NCBI GenBank assembly: GCA_030544215.1
Contig: JARZZO010000001.1
Coordinates: 41,691,670-41,755,669, forward strand
Reading direction: 5' to 3'
Source of the DNA: Zantedeschia hybrid cultivar
Taxonomy: Eukaryota > Streptophyta > Magnoliopsida > Alismatales > Araceae
DNA: 64,000 bases
Numbering within the stretch: position 1 is the first letter of the stretch; the number at the start of each line of letters is the position of its first letter. Of this stretch, positions 22,681-33,860 are shown piece by piece. A program made the translations under genes and the position numbers. The notes beneath the pieces were generated by a model. That model searched no databases, was not told where the DNA came from, and worked only from the letters and a program-made list of their open reading frames with translations.

Positions 22681-23844
22681 ATCATGCATGTAGTCCCTGA
22701 ATTGGAAACATGCATCCACTGTGTACCCAAGTTGTCTAAGGAAGACACGGTACCTGGAGGAATCGACATTCTGGGGCCAGACGATTTTTTGCTTAGGCAA
22801 TACTAGAGCATTAGCTTCCATAAGGGCGTTGAAGATGTCTAATAGAGACTCCGGGAGTGGAGGATAAGATGCCCTCTTCGGGCCTGGAGGTTTTCCTTAC
22901 TGGTTGTAATCACTTGGGGGGTACATTGTGGTATGTTGGCTGCTGACCTGGATGGCTGAACGTATGCCGATACTGCTGCTGAGAGTGATTGTAGGCTGGC
23001 TGGTATGATTGCTAAGGCAGCCTAAAGCCCTGCTGATTCGGCGGTCTCTACCCCGTATACTGTGGCTGTTGCTGTTGATTTCTCATGAATTGCGTTTGGT
23101 TATTGTTCATAGTGCTGATTTGTTTGTGGGAGAGTGTGCCCTCAGTAGTGGGACCCATGCTAGGAGAATTTGGTATGGCAGGCTTCCGAGGTAGAGGTCT
23201 GCTGGGTCTATGAGGATCAAAGATGCTAGAGAAGGTTGAATCTTTGAAAGCGTTCTAGCAATAACGCGCCCTCTCATATAATTTTGCCATGCTAGTCAGA
23301 TTGTTCAACGTAAGGACTAGCTTGTACTGGGGCATGGCATTGGCAATCATCATCTTCACTTGTTTAGACTCAGACATGTGATATTTTATCTTCTCTACTA
23401 TACCCCTCCATCTATCAGCAAAGGTGATGAAGTCTTCATCAGGCTTCATCTTTTCAGCCACTAAATCAGTTATTAATAAAGACGGTGCAATTCTATCCTG
23501 GTATCGCTGGATGAATATCCGCGACACAATTTCATAATCCTCCACATCAGACAAATCCAAAGAGAAAAACCACTTGAGGGCTGGTCCCTCTAATGATTTC
23601 CTGAACAAGAATGCCAGCGAACCTTTTGTCGTTCTGCCAGAAGGAGGATTCGTACATCAACTCCTTCAGGTGGGTGAAGGGGTTACCAGAACTATTGTGC
23701 TTTCTATATATTGGCATTTCATAAGGCGGTAGATGAAATATTGCCAGACTGGAGAGAGTGATCTCATATACAGCCTTGACTCCCATCATTTTCTTAAAAC
23801 TGTTGAATTGCTCGTCCATCTGGTCCATCTTTCTAAGTAGAGCA
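22681..23844 (-). pseudogene. gag of Tat element 2, N-terminus replaced by copia insertion and deletion
   Basis: Core segments at 23255-23828: MDQMDEQFNSFKKMMGVKAV, NPFTHLKELMYESSFWQND, EGPALKWFFSLDLSDV and FADRWRGIVEKIK, with a frameshift near 23600. It is cut at 23844 by copia element 1. The N-terminal repeat region seen in elements 1 and 3 is absent from the far side, where 33861 resumes in the leader. Confidence 0.85.
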
Positions 23845-25479
23845 TGTTATGTTCAGGTCGTAACCCCTTGGAAATCACAGCAGCGGAAGAACAAAATTAA
23901 AATGATTTCCCAAACCAGTTCGAGCTCCGATTGATGCAACAAAAATGTTCTTAAATAAATCACACGAGATTTATCACCTTGTACAGAATATGTTATCCTG
24001 TGAAAATCGATGCAGAACTCCACGAAGCTTTGAGCCGCACGAATGTCCGGCCTCTAGAGCCGATCCACACGAATCTCGCAGCAACGGAATTTTCTTTCTC
24101 CCAACTCCGTACAAACCTTCTTGCGTAAAGAACCTGGGAAGAGTCCAACTCTTCTTTTCCTCTTGACGGCCAACCTTTTGGAATGGTTAGAAAGCTTTTT
24201 TTCATTAGGTTACGGGTTGGAGAATAGGTGGGTTATTTATAGGAATGTTAAAGCGGCAGCTTGAACTGCCTCGTTTAACCAAACCCTTCTTTAACTGCCA
24301 CAGTTAAAGTAAACCCAAGGGTATATTATATATCAATATATTATTATTAGTTTATTTATCAAACAAGCCTAATAATACATATATTATATATATGCCCTTT
24401 ATATTATTGCATATATACTTTTAAGCCATTTATAGATTCTTTTCCCAAAATTATCAAATGTCTTAATATATTTTTCCATACAATAATATTTTGTTATGCA
24501 AGAGCTGGTTTAAAGATCCATTAACTTCTAATCTAATTAGAAGTAAATTAAACTGGTTATTCCCAATAACCGTTTAATTAGTTCCGGACCTTTTTGATCA
24601 CGTTGGGTCAAACAAATCCGCGTGATCCCAGAGGATGCCGGGTTCATCTTCACCCTGTTAGGCACTTGTAAGTCTTCAGTTACCGTATCGCTATAGTCCC
24701 TCGCTCGTTCTATGAATCTAATCCGATCGTGTGGTATGGTTATGTCAAACCACTAGTTATCGTGTCATCTGACCATGACCTCTATAATAATTTCACGTTC
24801 GTTCCAAACGAACCGATACCACCCTGGCCAGGGATTTAGTGGAACGTCCATGTCATGACTCATTAACTGTCTGTAATGTACCTGACAGTGAGTGATCCCC
24901 TTTTGACCATTAACGGTCTTTGAATGTATCCCGATGTAGTAATAATTCAGTGTTTCAAGACTTATGGTTAAAGTCACTTAACCAAATATTAAACCACACC
25001 AGTCCTCATGCAAGACCTCATTAATGTCTCAGGTTAAAGGATCAACGATACCACTGAGACAGATGGATCTTCAGTTGACATTAGGTATAATTAACCATCT
25101 GAAGATCCATCAGCGGATCAGTTCAGTGAACATCCTCCTAGGATGAACACCCACACATATGTGCTGGTGCCCCGCACCTATGACCGTGAGATTGGTCATC
25201 TATACATCATGTGTGCTGATTTACAAGTAATCAATGTCTCAGAGTGATTACTCTCCAATCCGGAACAGTTTAAGGTATGTGTCTATATACAGTCAAACTC
25301 ACATTCAAGATCCCATCTCGAAATTGACTTTACAACTACATATCCTAGGGACAACGGAAAGCAATCCATAGATTACAAGTTTACGCTCTAATTACAACTT
25401 AATTATATTGAACATGATTGTACAACACATTGGGCCTACACGGCCCATAATTGGTCTGTAGGACACCCAAAAACTAATA
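23845..25479 (-). repeat. 3' LTR of copia element 1 (1635 bp)
   Basis: Plus strand begins TGTTATGTTCAGG and ends AAACTAATA. The 5' copy begins TGTTGGGTTCGGG, so both termini are mutated from TG..CA here. Followed by the polypurine tract. Contains an imperfect foldback GTTAAAGCGGCAG/CTGCCTCGTTTAAC at 24247-24279. Short frames inside are not genes. Confidence 0.88.
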
Positions 25480-25494
25480 ATCTCCCACTTGTAC
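25480..25494 (-). other. polypurine tract of copia element 1
   Basis: The minus strand reads ACAAGTGGGAGAT directly before the 3' LTR. The same box precedes the 3' LTR of copia element 2 at 37671. Confidence 0.8.
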
Positions 25495-26685
25495 TACAGC
25501 CAATTGCCCATAGTCTTGAGGCCCATCTTTTCCCGATAACATTCAAACACAATCTGTGACAAAGGCTTAGTCAGTGGATCTGCAATATTGTCTTCTGATG
25601 GTACACGCTCTACCATCACATCTCCCCTTGCAGCAATCTCCCGAATCAGGTGGAAGCGCCTTAGAATATGCTTCGACCTTTAGTGAGACCGAGGTTCCTT
25701 TGCCTGTGCGATGGCCCCATTATTATCACATAATAATGGGATGGGATCTGATATGCTAGGAATTATGTCAAGTTCTGAGATGAATTTCATCATCCAGACC
25801 GCTTCCTTGGCAACTTCAGCCGCAGCTATATACTCTGCCTTTGTCGTTGAATCCGCAGTCATTTCTTGCTTGGAACTCTTCCAACTTACTACCCCTCCAT
25901 TTAACATGAATACAAATCCAGACAAGGATTTGCTATCATCTGAATCTGACTGGAAACTAGAGTCTGTATATGCTCTCAATTGCAAGTCCTCTTCTACTCC
26001 ATACAGCAAGAAAAGATCCTTAGTTCTTCTCAAGTACTTAAGGAAGCATTTCACTGCTTTCTAGTTCTCTTCGTCTAGATCACTCTGATATCTGCTGGTA
26101 ATGCTTAAAGCATTGGCCACAGCAGGGCGAGTACATAGCATGACATACATGATCGACCCTATTGCTGAGGCATAGGGTACCCGACTCATGTGCTCTACTT
26201 CCTCAGGTGTTCTAGGGGCTATGCCCTTGGATAGGTAAATTCCATGTCTCATAGGAATGAAACCTCTTTTGGAATTTTCCAACTGAAATCTCCTGAGTAT
26301 AGTATCTATGTACATGGATTGGGACATTTCCAGCATCCTTTTTGATCTATCACGATAGATCCTTATGCCCAGTACATAGGATGCTTCTCTAAAATCCTTC
26401 ATTGAGAATGTCTTGGACAACCAAGACTTTGTTAATGTCAGCATCCTTACATCATTCCCAATGAGTAAGATGTCATCCACATAGAGGACTTAGAAGGTTA
26501 CTGAGCTCTCACTAACCTTCTTGTAAACACAGGGTTCGTCTTCATTTCAAATGAAGTCAAAAGATTTGATAACCTCATCAAATCTCAAATTCCAACTTCG
26601 AGACACCTACTTCAATCCATAAATGGATTTCTGAAGCTTGCATGCCTTATTGGGATGTTGCTTAGATGTGAATCCATCAGGTTGT
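25491..26685 (-). pseudogene. copia RT (C-terminal part) and RNase H, element 1
   Basis: 26480-25680 is one frame with a stop near 26061. RT catalytic box VLYVDDILLIGND sits at about 26460-26500, followed by SMKDFREASYVLGIRIYRD and the RNase H segment AYTDSSFQSDSDDSKSLSGF with the typical copia DSTTKAEYIAAAEVAKEA. The tail NIADPLTKPLSQIVF ends near 25491. Upstream of YVDD the frame contains more stops. The N-terminal half lies beyond the solo LTR at 28264. Confidence 0.9.
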
Positions 26686-28263
26686 TGTAGGCGCCCGGAA
26701 CGTCCCCCGCCGCGGCTGCGGGCTTCGGGCGAGGGTTCCTCTGTGTTCGTCTTAGCACTGTGGCGATTTAAAGGGGGTTAGAAATAAAGGATGTGATCGC
26801 CAGGAGCATTACCTTTCGGTCGCTGTGCTCCGCAGGAGTGTAGAAGGTGATCGCGCGTTTTGTGGGAGCGGGAGATGCTGGTTCCTCCTTCTCTTCCTCC
26901 GGCCGGCCAGAGGAGGAGAGCCCGGTACTCTGCACGCGTGAATGTGGTAAGGATCCCCTAGAAAGAAAAGGCAGACAAAGAAAATACAATAACCCAATTA
27001 GAACTGTGACATGTAGGATCCGTTCATGCAAACATAAAAATTAACTAAAATTGGAGGGAGACGCACCGGATGGGTGTTTGGGAGGGAAGGTGACCATATG
27101 TTATGGCCACCCACCTCCCGTTTTTTGTTTGAAACCTCTGGGGGTAAATAGGGATTGCTAAGGCATTCTAGGATGCATGCATGCAGATAAGTGCTCGTGT
27201 GTGAAAAGTGAAATGAGGTGTTGAAAGTGAAAGAAGAGAAAAGAGAAGAGGGTTAAGAAAACAAGCCCATTTGGGATGCGAAGGATTCTTCTGAGACTCC
27301 TCCCGACCGCTTGCCAGCCTCCTCTGAGCCTTCCCTCCAAGAAGCCACCTCTTAACCCCAGAAAATCCTTAACCCCCTTGCTCGAGAGGATGTGGGTGGT
27401 TTAAATAGGCGAAGGAAAAAAGGGGAGAAAACAGGGGTCTAAATCCCCGTAAATCACCCTTCAACCAATAGGGAGTGGTCAAGGGTTGGAGGTAGTGGAC
27501 GCGGCAGTCGCCGGAGTGGGGAGTGGTCGGAGTAGTGGGGGACGAGGGCGGAGAGTAGAGGAGATCGTGGGGAAGACGGGGTCAAGGGGGTGGTTAAGGA
27601 ATGGACGGCCAGGTGACATGCCTTCCATTCTTGTGGTGGAAGGCGGCCCGGCTGGCCTTCGAAGGGAGTGGAAGGCGAGGGGTGACCTTCGAAGGAGGTG
27701 GAAGGCAAGGGGTGGCCTTCGAAGGAGGTGGAAGGCAAGGGGGCTGGCCTTCCACGAAAAGGTGGTAAAAAATGAAAAAGGTGGCTAAAAGGTGGAAGGC
27801 GAGGTGGCTGGCCTTCGAAGGGGGTAGAAGGCGGGGGGTGGCCTTCGAAGGCGGTGGAAGGCAAGGGGGCTGGCCTTCCACGAAAAGATGAAAAAGGGTG
27901 GCCAAAAGGGTGGAAGGCAAGGTGGCTGGCCTTCGAAGGGGGTAGAAGGCGGGGGGTGGCCTTCGAAGGCGGTGGAAGGCAAGGGGGCTGGCCTTCCACG
28001 AAAAGATGAAAAAGGGTGGCCAAAAGGGTGGAAGGCAAGGTGGCTGGCCTTCGAAGGGGGTAGAAGGCGAGGGGTGGCCTTCGAAGGGAGTGGAAGGCGG
28101 ACTGGCTGGCCTTCCACGAAAAAGGTGGCTAGAGTCAGGATTTGGTTAATGGGCCTAGCTGGTAGTGGGCTGAGATGGCTGAGATGAGGGGATTTTGGTG
28201 ATGACGGGCTAATGATGGATTGGGTTTATGACCAAAAAGGGTGGTCCAAAATCGGTGTCTACA
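26686..28263 (-). mobile_element. solo LTR 1 (Tat-like, 1578 bp) in copia RT
   Basis: Plus strand TGTAGGCGCC ... GGTGTCTACA, flanked by a perfect 5-bp TSD GTTGT (26681-26685 and 28264-28268). The copia reading frame resumes across it, matching copia element 2 near 38860-38885. Termini and a GGCCGGCC box (about 26902) resemble the Tat LTRs, but the body differs. It contains a 118-bp minisatellite. No internal region exists, so it is a solo LTR left by recombination. Confidence 0.93.
27791..28133. repeat. 118-bp tandem repeat in solo LTR 1
   Basis: Units start at 27791, 27909 and 28027 with GGTGGAAGGC. Each contains inner repeats of GGCCTTCGAAG and GGAAGGC and the block CCACGAAAA. Related shorter units extend left to about 27640. 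Proline-rich minus-strand frames (27454-28117) arise from this repeat. Confidence 0.9.
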
Positions 28264-28744
28264 GTTGTATCATATACACCTCTTCTGACAGGTTTCCATT
28301 AAGGAAAGTTGTCTTTACATCCATCCACCATATCTCATAATTTAGGTATGCTGCAATGGCAAGGAGGATTCTAATTAACTTTATCATTGATACTGGTGAG
28401 AAAGTTTCATCATAGTCAATTCCTTGTTGTTGACGATATCCCTTTGCCACTAGTCGAGCCTTATAAGTGTCAATTTGTCCATTTGCTCCACTCTTCCTCT
28501 TGAAGATCTATTTGCAGCTGATAGGGACCTTCCCTTTAGATATGTCAACCAAGTTCCAAACTTAATTGGTATACATGGATTGGATTTCTGTATCCATAGC
28601 TTCCTTCCATTTCTCGGAGTCAGAATTACGAATTGCCTCCTGATAGGATTGAGGATCATCATCCTCATTTATATGTACCTTAGATGAACTGTCAGAGATA
28701 TGTCCAACATATCTCTCAGGTTCTCTAGGTACCCTACCAGATCT
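28264..28744 (-). pseudogene. copia RT N-terminal part, element 1
   Basis: 28450-28264 reads MAKGYRQQQGIDYDETFSPV, IRILLAIAAYLNYEI and DVKTTFLNGNLSEEVYMIQ, the start of copia RT. 28450-28668 holds the preceding linker in another frame. It ends exactly at the solo LTR insertion. Confidence 0.88.
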
Positions 28745-29737
28745 TCATAATATATGTGTTTCATTTTGAGCATTTTTCGTAGGTGGTGTCTCATCTAATG
28801 AGACTGTGTCCCAAGTTTGTGGTTCATGGACCTCGTCCAGTTCTATCTGGCTCCCACTGTTTTTCTGAAGGAGATATTCCTTCTCCAAGAATATAGCTCT
28901 CTTGGCCACTACGACCCTTTGCTCAGAAGGGTGATAGAAATAATATCTAAATGTCTCTTTTGGATATCCCACAAACCTACACTTGTCTGTTCTTGACTCT
29001 AGCTTATCTGCGTCATTCCTCTTCACATGGGCAGGACACCCCCAAACTTTAATATGATTAAAGTTCGGTTTCCTTCCCTTCCATATCTCATATGGTGTGG
29101 TAGGAACTGACTTACTCGAAACCCTATTTAACAAGTAGGTTGCAGTCTCTAAAGCATACCCCCATAGAGATAATGGTAATTCTGCCAAGGACATCATTGA
29201 ACGGACCATGTCTAACAAGGTCCTATTTCTCCTTTTAGATACACCATTATGCTGTGGTGTATATGATGAGGTCCACTGAGAAATTATTCCATTGTCCTTC
29301 AGGTAAGAAGTGAATTTGAGACTTAAGTATTCACCTCCTCGATCCGATCGAAAAGTTTTAATACTTTTACTAGTCTGCTTCTCTACTTCATTCTTATATT
29401 CCTTAAACTTCTCAAAAGCTTGTGATTTATATGTCATTAAATACACATAGCCATACCTAGAGAAGTCATCAATAAAAGAAATGAAATAGAGATATCCTCC
29501 TTTAGCTTCTATTGACATGGGTCCACATACATCCGTGTGTATGAGTTCCAGAAGCTCAGCAGCCCTTTCACCATGTCCACTAAAAGGAGCTTTGGTCATC
29601 TTCCCCATGAGACACGACTCACAGGTATCAAATGATTTGAATTCGAATGAATTCAAGTATCTATTTGAACACAGGTGAGAAATCCTCTTCTCTCCTATAT
29701 GACCAAGTCTGCAATGCCAAATATATGCAGGATTCAC
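28745..29737 (-). pseudogene. copia integrase, element 1
   Basis: GAG-pre-integrase HHCC at the start (HCRLGHIGEKRI ... CESCLMGKMTKAPF), core with ELIHTDVCGPM, FIDDFSRYGYVYL and RSDRGGEYLSLKF, and GVSKRRNRTLLD where the catalytic Glu of the usual GVSERRNRT is Lys. C-terminal GKGRKP-like WKGRKPNFNHIKVWGCPAHV and FVGYPKETFRYYFY. 331 codons open, same frame as the protease upstream. The Glu-to-Lys change should inactivate strand transfer. Confidence 0.92.
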
Positions 29738-29761
29738 TTCTTCTGTCTTATCACTGGAAAC

Positions 29762-30250
29762 CTACATTACATCATTACATGTATCCAATACATATAACCC
29801 ATTGAACAAATAACCATTAGCTATAATCAAACCATTATTGATAATAGAGCACCCAGTGCTAGTTATCGTCAAAGAGTAACCAACATTGTTTAAGCAGGAA
29901 ATAGATACAATGTTTCTGATAATTTCTAGAATGAAATAATACTCTGTTAACTCCAGAATTATCCCAGAAGGTAAACTAAGATGAGCAGTCCCCACAGCTT
30001 TTGCAGCAACTATAGCCCCATTGCCCATCCTTAGTTGGATCTCTCTTTTGTCAAGTCTTCTTTTATTTGTCAGTACCTGCAAAGAATTGCAGATATGAGA
30101 TGCGCATCCAGTATCCAATATCCATGATGTAGATCTCATAAGAGACAAATTTAAGTCAATGACAAAAATACCTTCATTTAGAATTGCCTTGCAATTCCTT
30201 TTCCAGTGACCTGTCTGTCCACACCGAAAGCATTTGCTGTCTTTTTCATC
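29762..30250 (-). pseudogene. copia zinc knuckle and aspartic protease, element 1
   Basis: Zinc knuckle CFRCGQTGHWKRNC lies at about 30190-30235. The protease active site SWILDTGCASHIC is at about 30095-30135, with GNGAIVAAKAVGTAHLSLPSG after it. One in-frame stop (about 29762) separates it from integrase. Confidence 0.88.
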
Positions 30251-30323
30251 CTTCTTACCCTTACCCTTGCCCTTGCCTGCCTTGGTGATCTAATTACTTC
30301 TAGTCGGTTTCTTTCCCTTCTTG

Positions 30324-30992
30324 TTATTGGGTGTCTGGGTGGCCTTCCTTTCTTTCCCTTTCTTTCTGACCAACAATCATTACAGAAGATGGTTTCTCCT
30401 TCTGCATGGTCCCTTCAGCACTCTTTAACATGTTTAGGAGTTCTGGTAGAGAAACCTCAATCCAATTCATGTTAAAGTTCATGATGAAGAGAGAAAAGGA
30501 TTCAGGTAATGACTGGAGAATGAGATCAATGCTAAGTTCAAGATCCAACTTGAATCCTAGCTCATTGAATCTCTCTATCCACTCTATCATTTTTAGTACA
30601 TGAGCTTGTACTGAAGCTCCCTCAGATATCCTAGTCCTGAAAAGTTTCTTGGAGAGCTCATACCTCTCTATCATACCCTGCTCACCAAAGAGCTGGCGTA
30701 GTTGGAGAAGTATAGCTCTACAATCTGTCTTTTCAAATTGCCTCTGTAGCTCGGGAGTCATAGAGGCCAGTACATAACACTGCGCAAGGGAAGAATCTTC
30801 CGACCATTTTGCATAATTTAATTGATCACCCTCCTCAGCATCAGCGGGAGGCTCAGGTTGAATCGTGTCTAACACGTACACAATCTTTTCAACTGTTAAG
30901 ACTATTCGCAGATTATGTAGCCAGTCTTGAAAATTAGGTCCAGTCAATTTGTTCGCATCCAAGATGCTACGGAGAGGATTCGACAACGACAT
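30324..30992 (-). pseudogene. copia GAG, element 1
   Basis: Start chosen at Met 30992 (MSLSNPLRSILDANKLTG), matching the usual copia GAG start; the frame is open 13 codons further. Contains FQDWLHNLRIVL, KWSEDSSLAQCYVLASM, ELSKKLFRTRISEGASVQAH and LILQSLPESFSLFIMNF, the conserved UBN2-type capsid. The frame runs to 30324, where the zinc knuckle continues in another frame. The frame change makes it a remnant, although the capsid part itself is open. Confidence 0.88.
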
Positions 30993-31178
30993 GATGATCT
31001 GAATGAAAAATAAAAGATAATATTTTAGCATGCATTCAAGGTTCTAACTTTAGATATGGTTTTCTATCTTAGTTAGCTCCACTATTTTGCGTCGAACTAT
31101 ATGACCCTCAATCATATAGAACGGGAGATCACGTCGATCATCCTAGTGGGTCAGAATCCCAACAGAACTGAGATGCAA

Positions 31179-31468
31179 CCTTGTGGAAAGCACAACAAAT
31201 CACATCCCATTCCTTGGGCAGTCAATAGCACTTGCATCCAATGCAATATCCGACTTTCGGCCCCCGAGCAGTCATCTCCTTGTGGAAAGCACAACAAAGG
31301 ATACTCCCAGTTAAATCGCACCACCATTACTATACAACAATGAGTTCGTGACCCGACCCTTGTGGAAAGCACAACAAGGCCAAGTTCAGTCCCTCATCCC
31401 ATTGAAGCAAAGCTTTAGGGCTGAGATCCTGCCACCAAATCATGAATCTTGTGGAAAGCACAACAAAT
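31179..31468 (-). repeat. four-copy hairpin array in copia 1 leader
   Basis: The 15-mer TTGTGGAAAGCACAA occurs at about 31181, 31280, 31360 and 31449, intervals about 99, 80 and 89. It folds with stem TTGTG/CACAA and a 5-nt loop. On the element strand the loop is CTTTC. Flanks CC and CAA are also kept. Copia element 2 has the same array with loop CTATC. Confidence 0.92.
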
Positions 31469-32613
31469 CTATGAAATAATGGCATTCAGTCACCCAATAA
31501 TGGTGGAGGGCCACGACAGCTTCTAAAGCCACGTTCACAGATCTAATATTTAATAAAGAGGGTATTTTGCTTTTATCTTAGTCTCACCTTAAGTAGTAGA
31601 ATAAATATATTCATGCTATATATTTATTGTACCTAATAATTGCTCAAAATAAATGCATGCTATGCAAATAAATAAGCTTGGATGATCATGGACTTGAAGT
31701 AAAGCTACGCTGATATCCAGCTTACTTCCCAAGTAGTAGGACCATCCTCGCATTTCATCCTCTGTGCCTTTAAGCTCCATTCGCAGCATTAATTACAATA
31801 ATTACACGGCTCGCAGGCCGGAAAAAGAATTATATGCCAAATAATTTTCAGCAGCTCTTAAGACAAGTACATTCATCCGAGGAAGATAGAATTACATTAG
31901 AAATTAAATAGAGAAAGAAGGGAGGCTCGTAGGCCTCAAACGAACTGAGCTAAGTCCATGATCACCCACCATTCCAAACACAATCATATCAATCACAGAA
32001 GGGTTATTTTTGAAAATAATCTTTATATTTGGATTGAAATCATTGGTTGTGCATACGAGAAATTTTGGTCATGATTAGTTTTGAAAAACACATTGTTGCA
32101 TTCAAAAGTAATCTAACAGAGACTAAAACGACATCACAGTAACATTCATGTTTAGAATTATTCCATACGTATAAGAGGATACACGCATGAATTTAAAAAT
32201 TTAAATTCAATCAATCACGACAATTAAGACAATCATGAAATTTAAATTCAAATTAATCATCCAATGATAGAATACAATTTAATTAAATGATCGTCTTCAA
32301 TTATCTTTCATTAAAATTCATAATTTATTCCTTTGAAAATTATCCAATAATTTTACAAACTCAAAATTTGAATTTTAACCATAATCCTCTCAAAATTCGA
32401 ATTTAACAATTATCTAATAATTAAAAATTCGAATGTTTGAATTTATACATAATCTTCAATTAAACTCAAAATTTGCATGATAATTATCAGATTAATAAAC
32501 AATAAATTTAATTAATCCTATCTGATAATTATCTTAATTTTGAGATAAAATTTTAATTTTCTGGACCAGTGCAGTGCGGGTTGGAGTAGTGCGCCTAACA
32601 GTGCGAAAAATGT

Positions 32614-32729
32614 GGACGGCCACAACCTAGGCCGTTTAATTTCCGAAAAATTCCAGAAAATTCCATAAAATTTAACGGCCACTCCAAGTGCCGTTTACGT
32701 TCCGGACGGCCACTCTAAGTGTCGTTTAC
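32614..32729. repeat. three GGCC-type foldbacks in copia 1 leader
   Basis: Copies at 32614-32638, 32671-32698 and 32704-32729. The middle one has AACGGC...GCCGTT arms around CACTCCAAGT. They resemble the GCGTC foldbacks of Tat elements in size and in AAA/TTT-flanked arms, but the sequence differs. Confidence 0.75.
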
Positions 32730-32911
32730 AATCTGAAAAGAAAATTTCAAAAATACTCAGACAGCCTGGCCTTTTGCTGTCCAGTTTCCCACTGTTCTGG
32801 AAAAATAATTTTTTCATGGCCTAAAAAATTAAAATAAAATTGAAGAACTTGAACATGATGTTACAACAAAGATCGTTCTTCCTAGTTGCATCAATAGGAG
32901 CCTAAACCTGA

Positions 32912-32922
32912 CTCTGATACCA
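32912..32922 (-). other. primer binding site, initiator tRNA-Met type (copia 1)
   Basis: The minus strand reads TGGTATCAGAG, one base after the LTR end. This is the standard complement of plant tRNA-iMet used by copia elements. Confidence 0.88.
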
Positions 32923-32923
32923 C

Positions 32924-33860
32924 TGTTGGGTTCGGGTCGTAACCCCTGGGAAATCACAGCAGCAGAAGAACAAAATTAAAATGATTTCCCAAATCAATTC
33001 GAGCTCCGATTGATGCAACAAAAACGTTCTTAAATAAATCACACGAGATTTATCACCTTGTACATAATATGTTATCCTGTGAAAATCGATGCCGAACTCT
33101 ATGAAGCTTTGAGCCGCACAAATGTCCAGCCTCTATAGCCGATCCACACGAATCTCACAGCAACGGAATTTTCTTTCTCCCAACTCCGCACAAACCTTCT
33201 TGCATCAAGAACCTGGGAAGAGTCCAACTCTTCTTTTCCTCTTGACGGCCAACCTTTTGGAATGGTTAGAAAGCTTTTTTTCGCTAGGTTACGGGTTGGA
33301 GAATAGGTGGGTTATTTATGGGAATGTTAAAGCGGCAGTTTGAACCGCCTCGTTTAACCAAACCCTTCTTTAATTGTCACAGTTAAAGTAAACCCCAGGG
33401 TATATTATATATCAATATATTATTATTAGCTTATTTATCAAACAAGCCTAATAATACATATATTATATATATGCCCTTTATATTATTGCATATAAACTTT
33501 TAAGCCATTTATAGATTATTTTCCCAAAAGAATCAAATGCTTTAATATATTTTTCCATACAATAATATTCCATTCTACTAGAGTTATTTGTGTGTGATCC
33601 TCTAGGCCCATTATCACTCTGGTTTAAAGATCCATTAACTTTTAATCTAATTAGAAGTAAATTAAACTGGTTATTCCCAATAACCGTTTAATTAGTTCCG
33701 GACCTTTTTTATCACGTTGGGTCAAGCAAATCCATGTGATCCCAAAGGATGTCGGGTTCATCTTCACCCTGTTAGGCACCTGTAAGTCTTCAGTTACCGT
33801 ATCGCTATAATCCCTCGCTCGTTCTATGAATCCGATCCGATCGTATGGTATGGTTATGTC
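32924..33860 (-). repeat. 5' LTR of copia element 1, truncated
   Basis: Matches 23845-24742 almost base for base, with a short insertion near 33566-33620. It breaks off after GGTTATGTC at 33860; the remaining ~0.7 kb is missing. The sequence then enters the leader of the host Tat element through a small filler. Confidence 0.9.

Larger units (their letters stand above)
30993..32911 (-). other. long 5' leader of copia element 1
   Basis: Non-coding between PBS and GAG, ~1.9 kb. Contains four copies of a small hairpin (31179-31468), a long AT-rich stretch (about 32150-32540) and three GGCC-type foldbacks (32614-32729). No ORF of interest. Confidence 0.75.
23845..33860 (-). mobile_element. Ty1/copia retrotransposon (copia element 1) inserted in Tat gag
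   Basis: Minus-strand order: 5' LTR (32924-33860, truncated), PBS for initiator tRNA-Met, long leader, GAG, zinc knuckle, protease, integrase, RT, RNase H, polypurine tract, 3' LTR (23845-25479). Protease-integrase-RT order is diagnostic of copia. A 1578-bp solo LTR is inserted in RT. The left TSD candidate is GAGCA (23840-23844). The right one was lost in a deletion that removed the outer ~0.7 kb of the 5' LTR and the host gag start. Confidence 0.92.

Noticed and set aside
27454..28187. Pro-rich frames up to 194 codons in solo LTR 1
   Set aside because: Translation of the 118-bp minisatellite; all frames stay open because the unit lacks stops.
31179..31468. CRISPR-like array of direct repeats with spacers
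   Set aside because: Repeats are only ~20 bp, four in number, in a plant copia leader with PBS and GAG beside them; no cas genes and no prokaryotic context.
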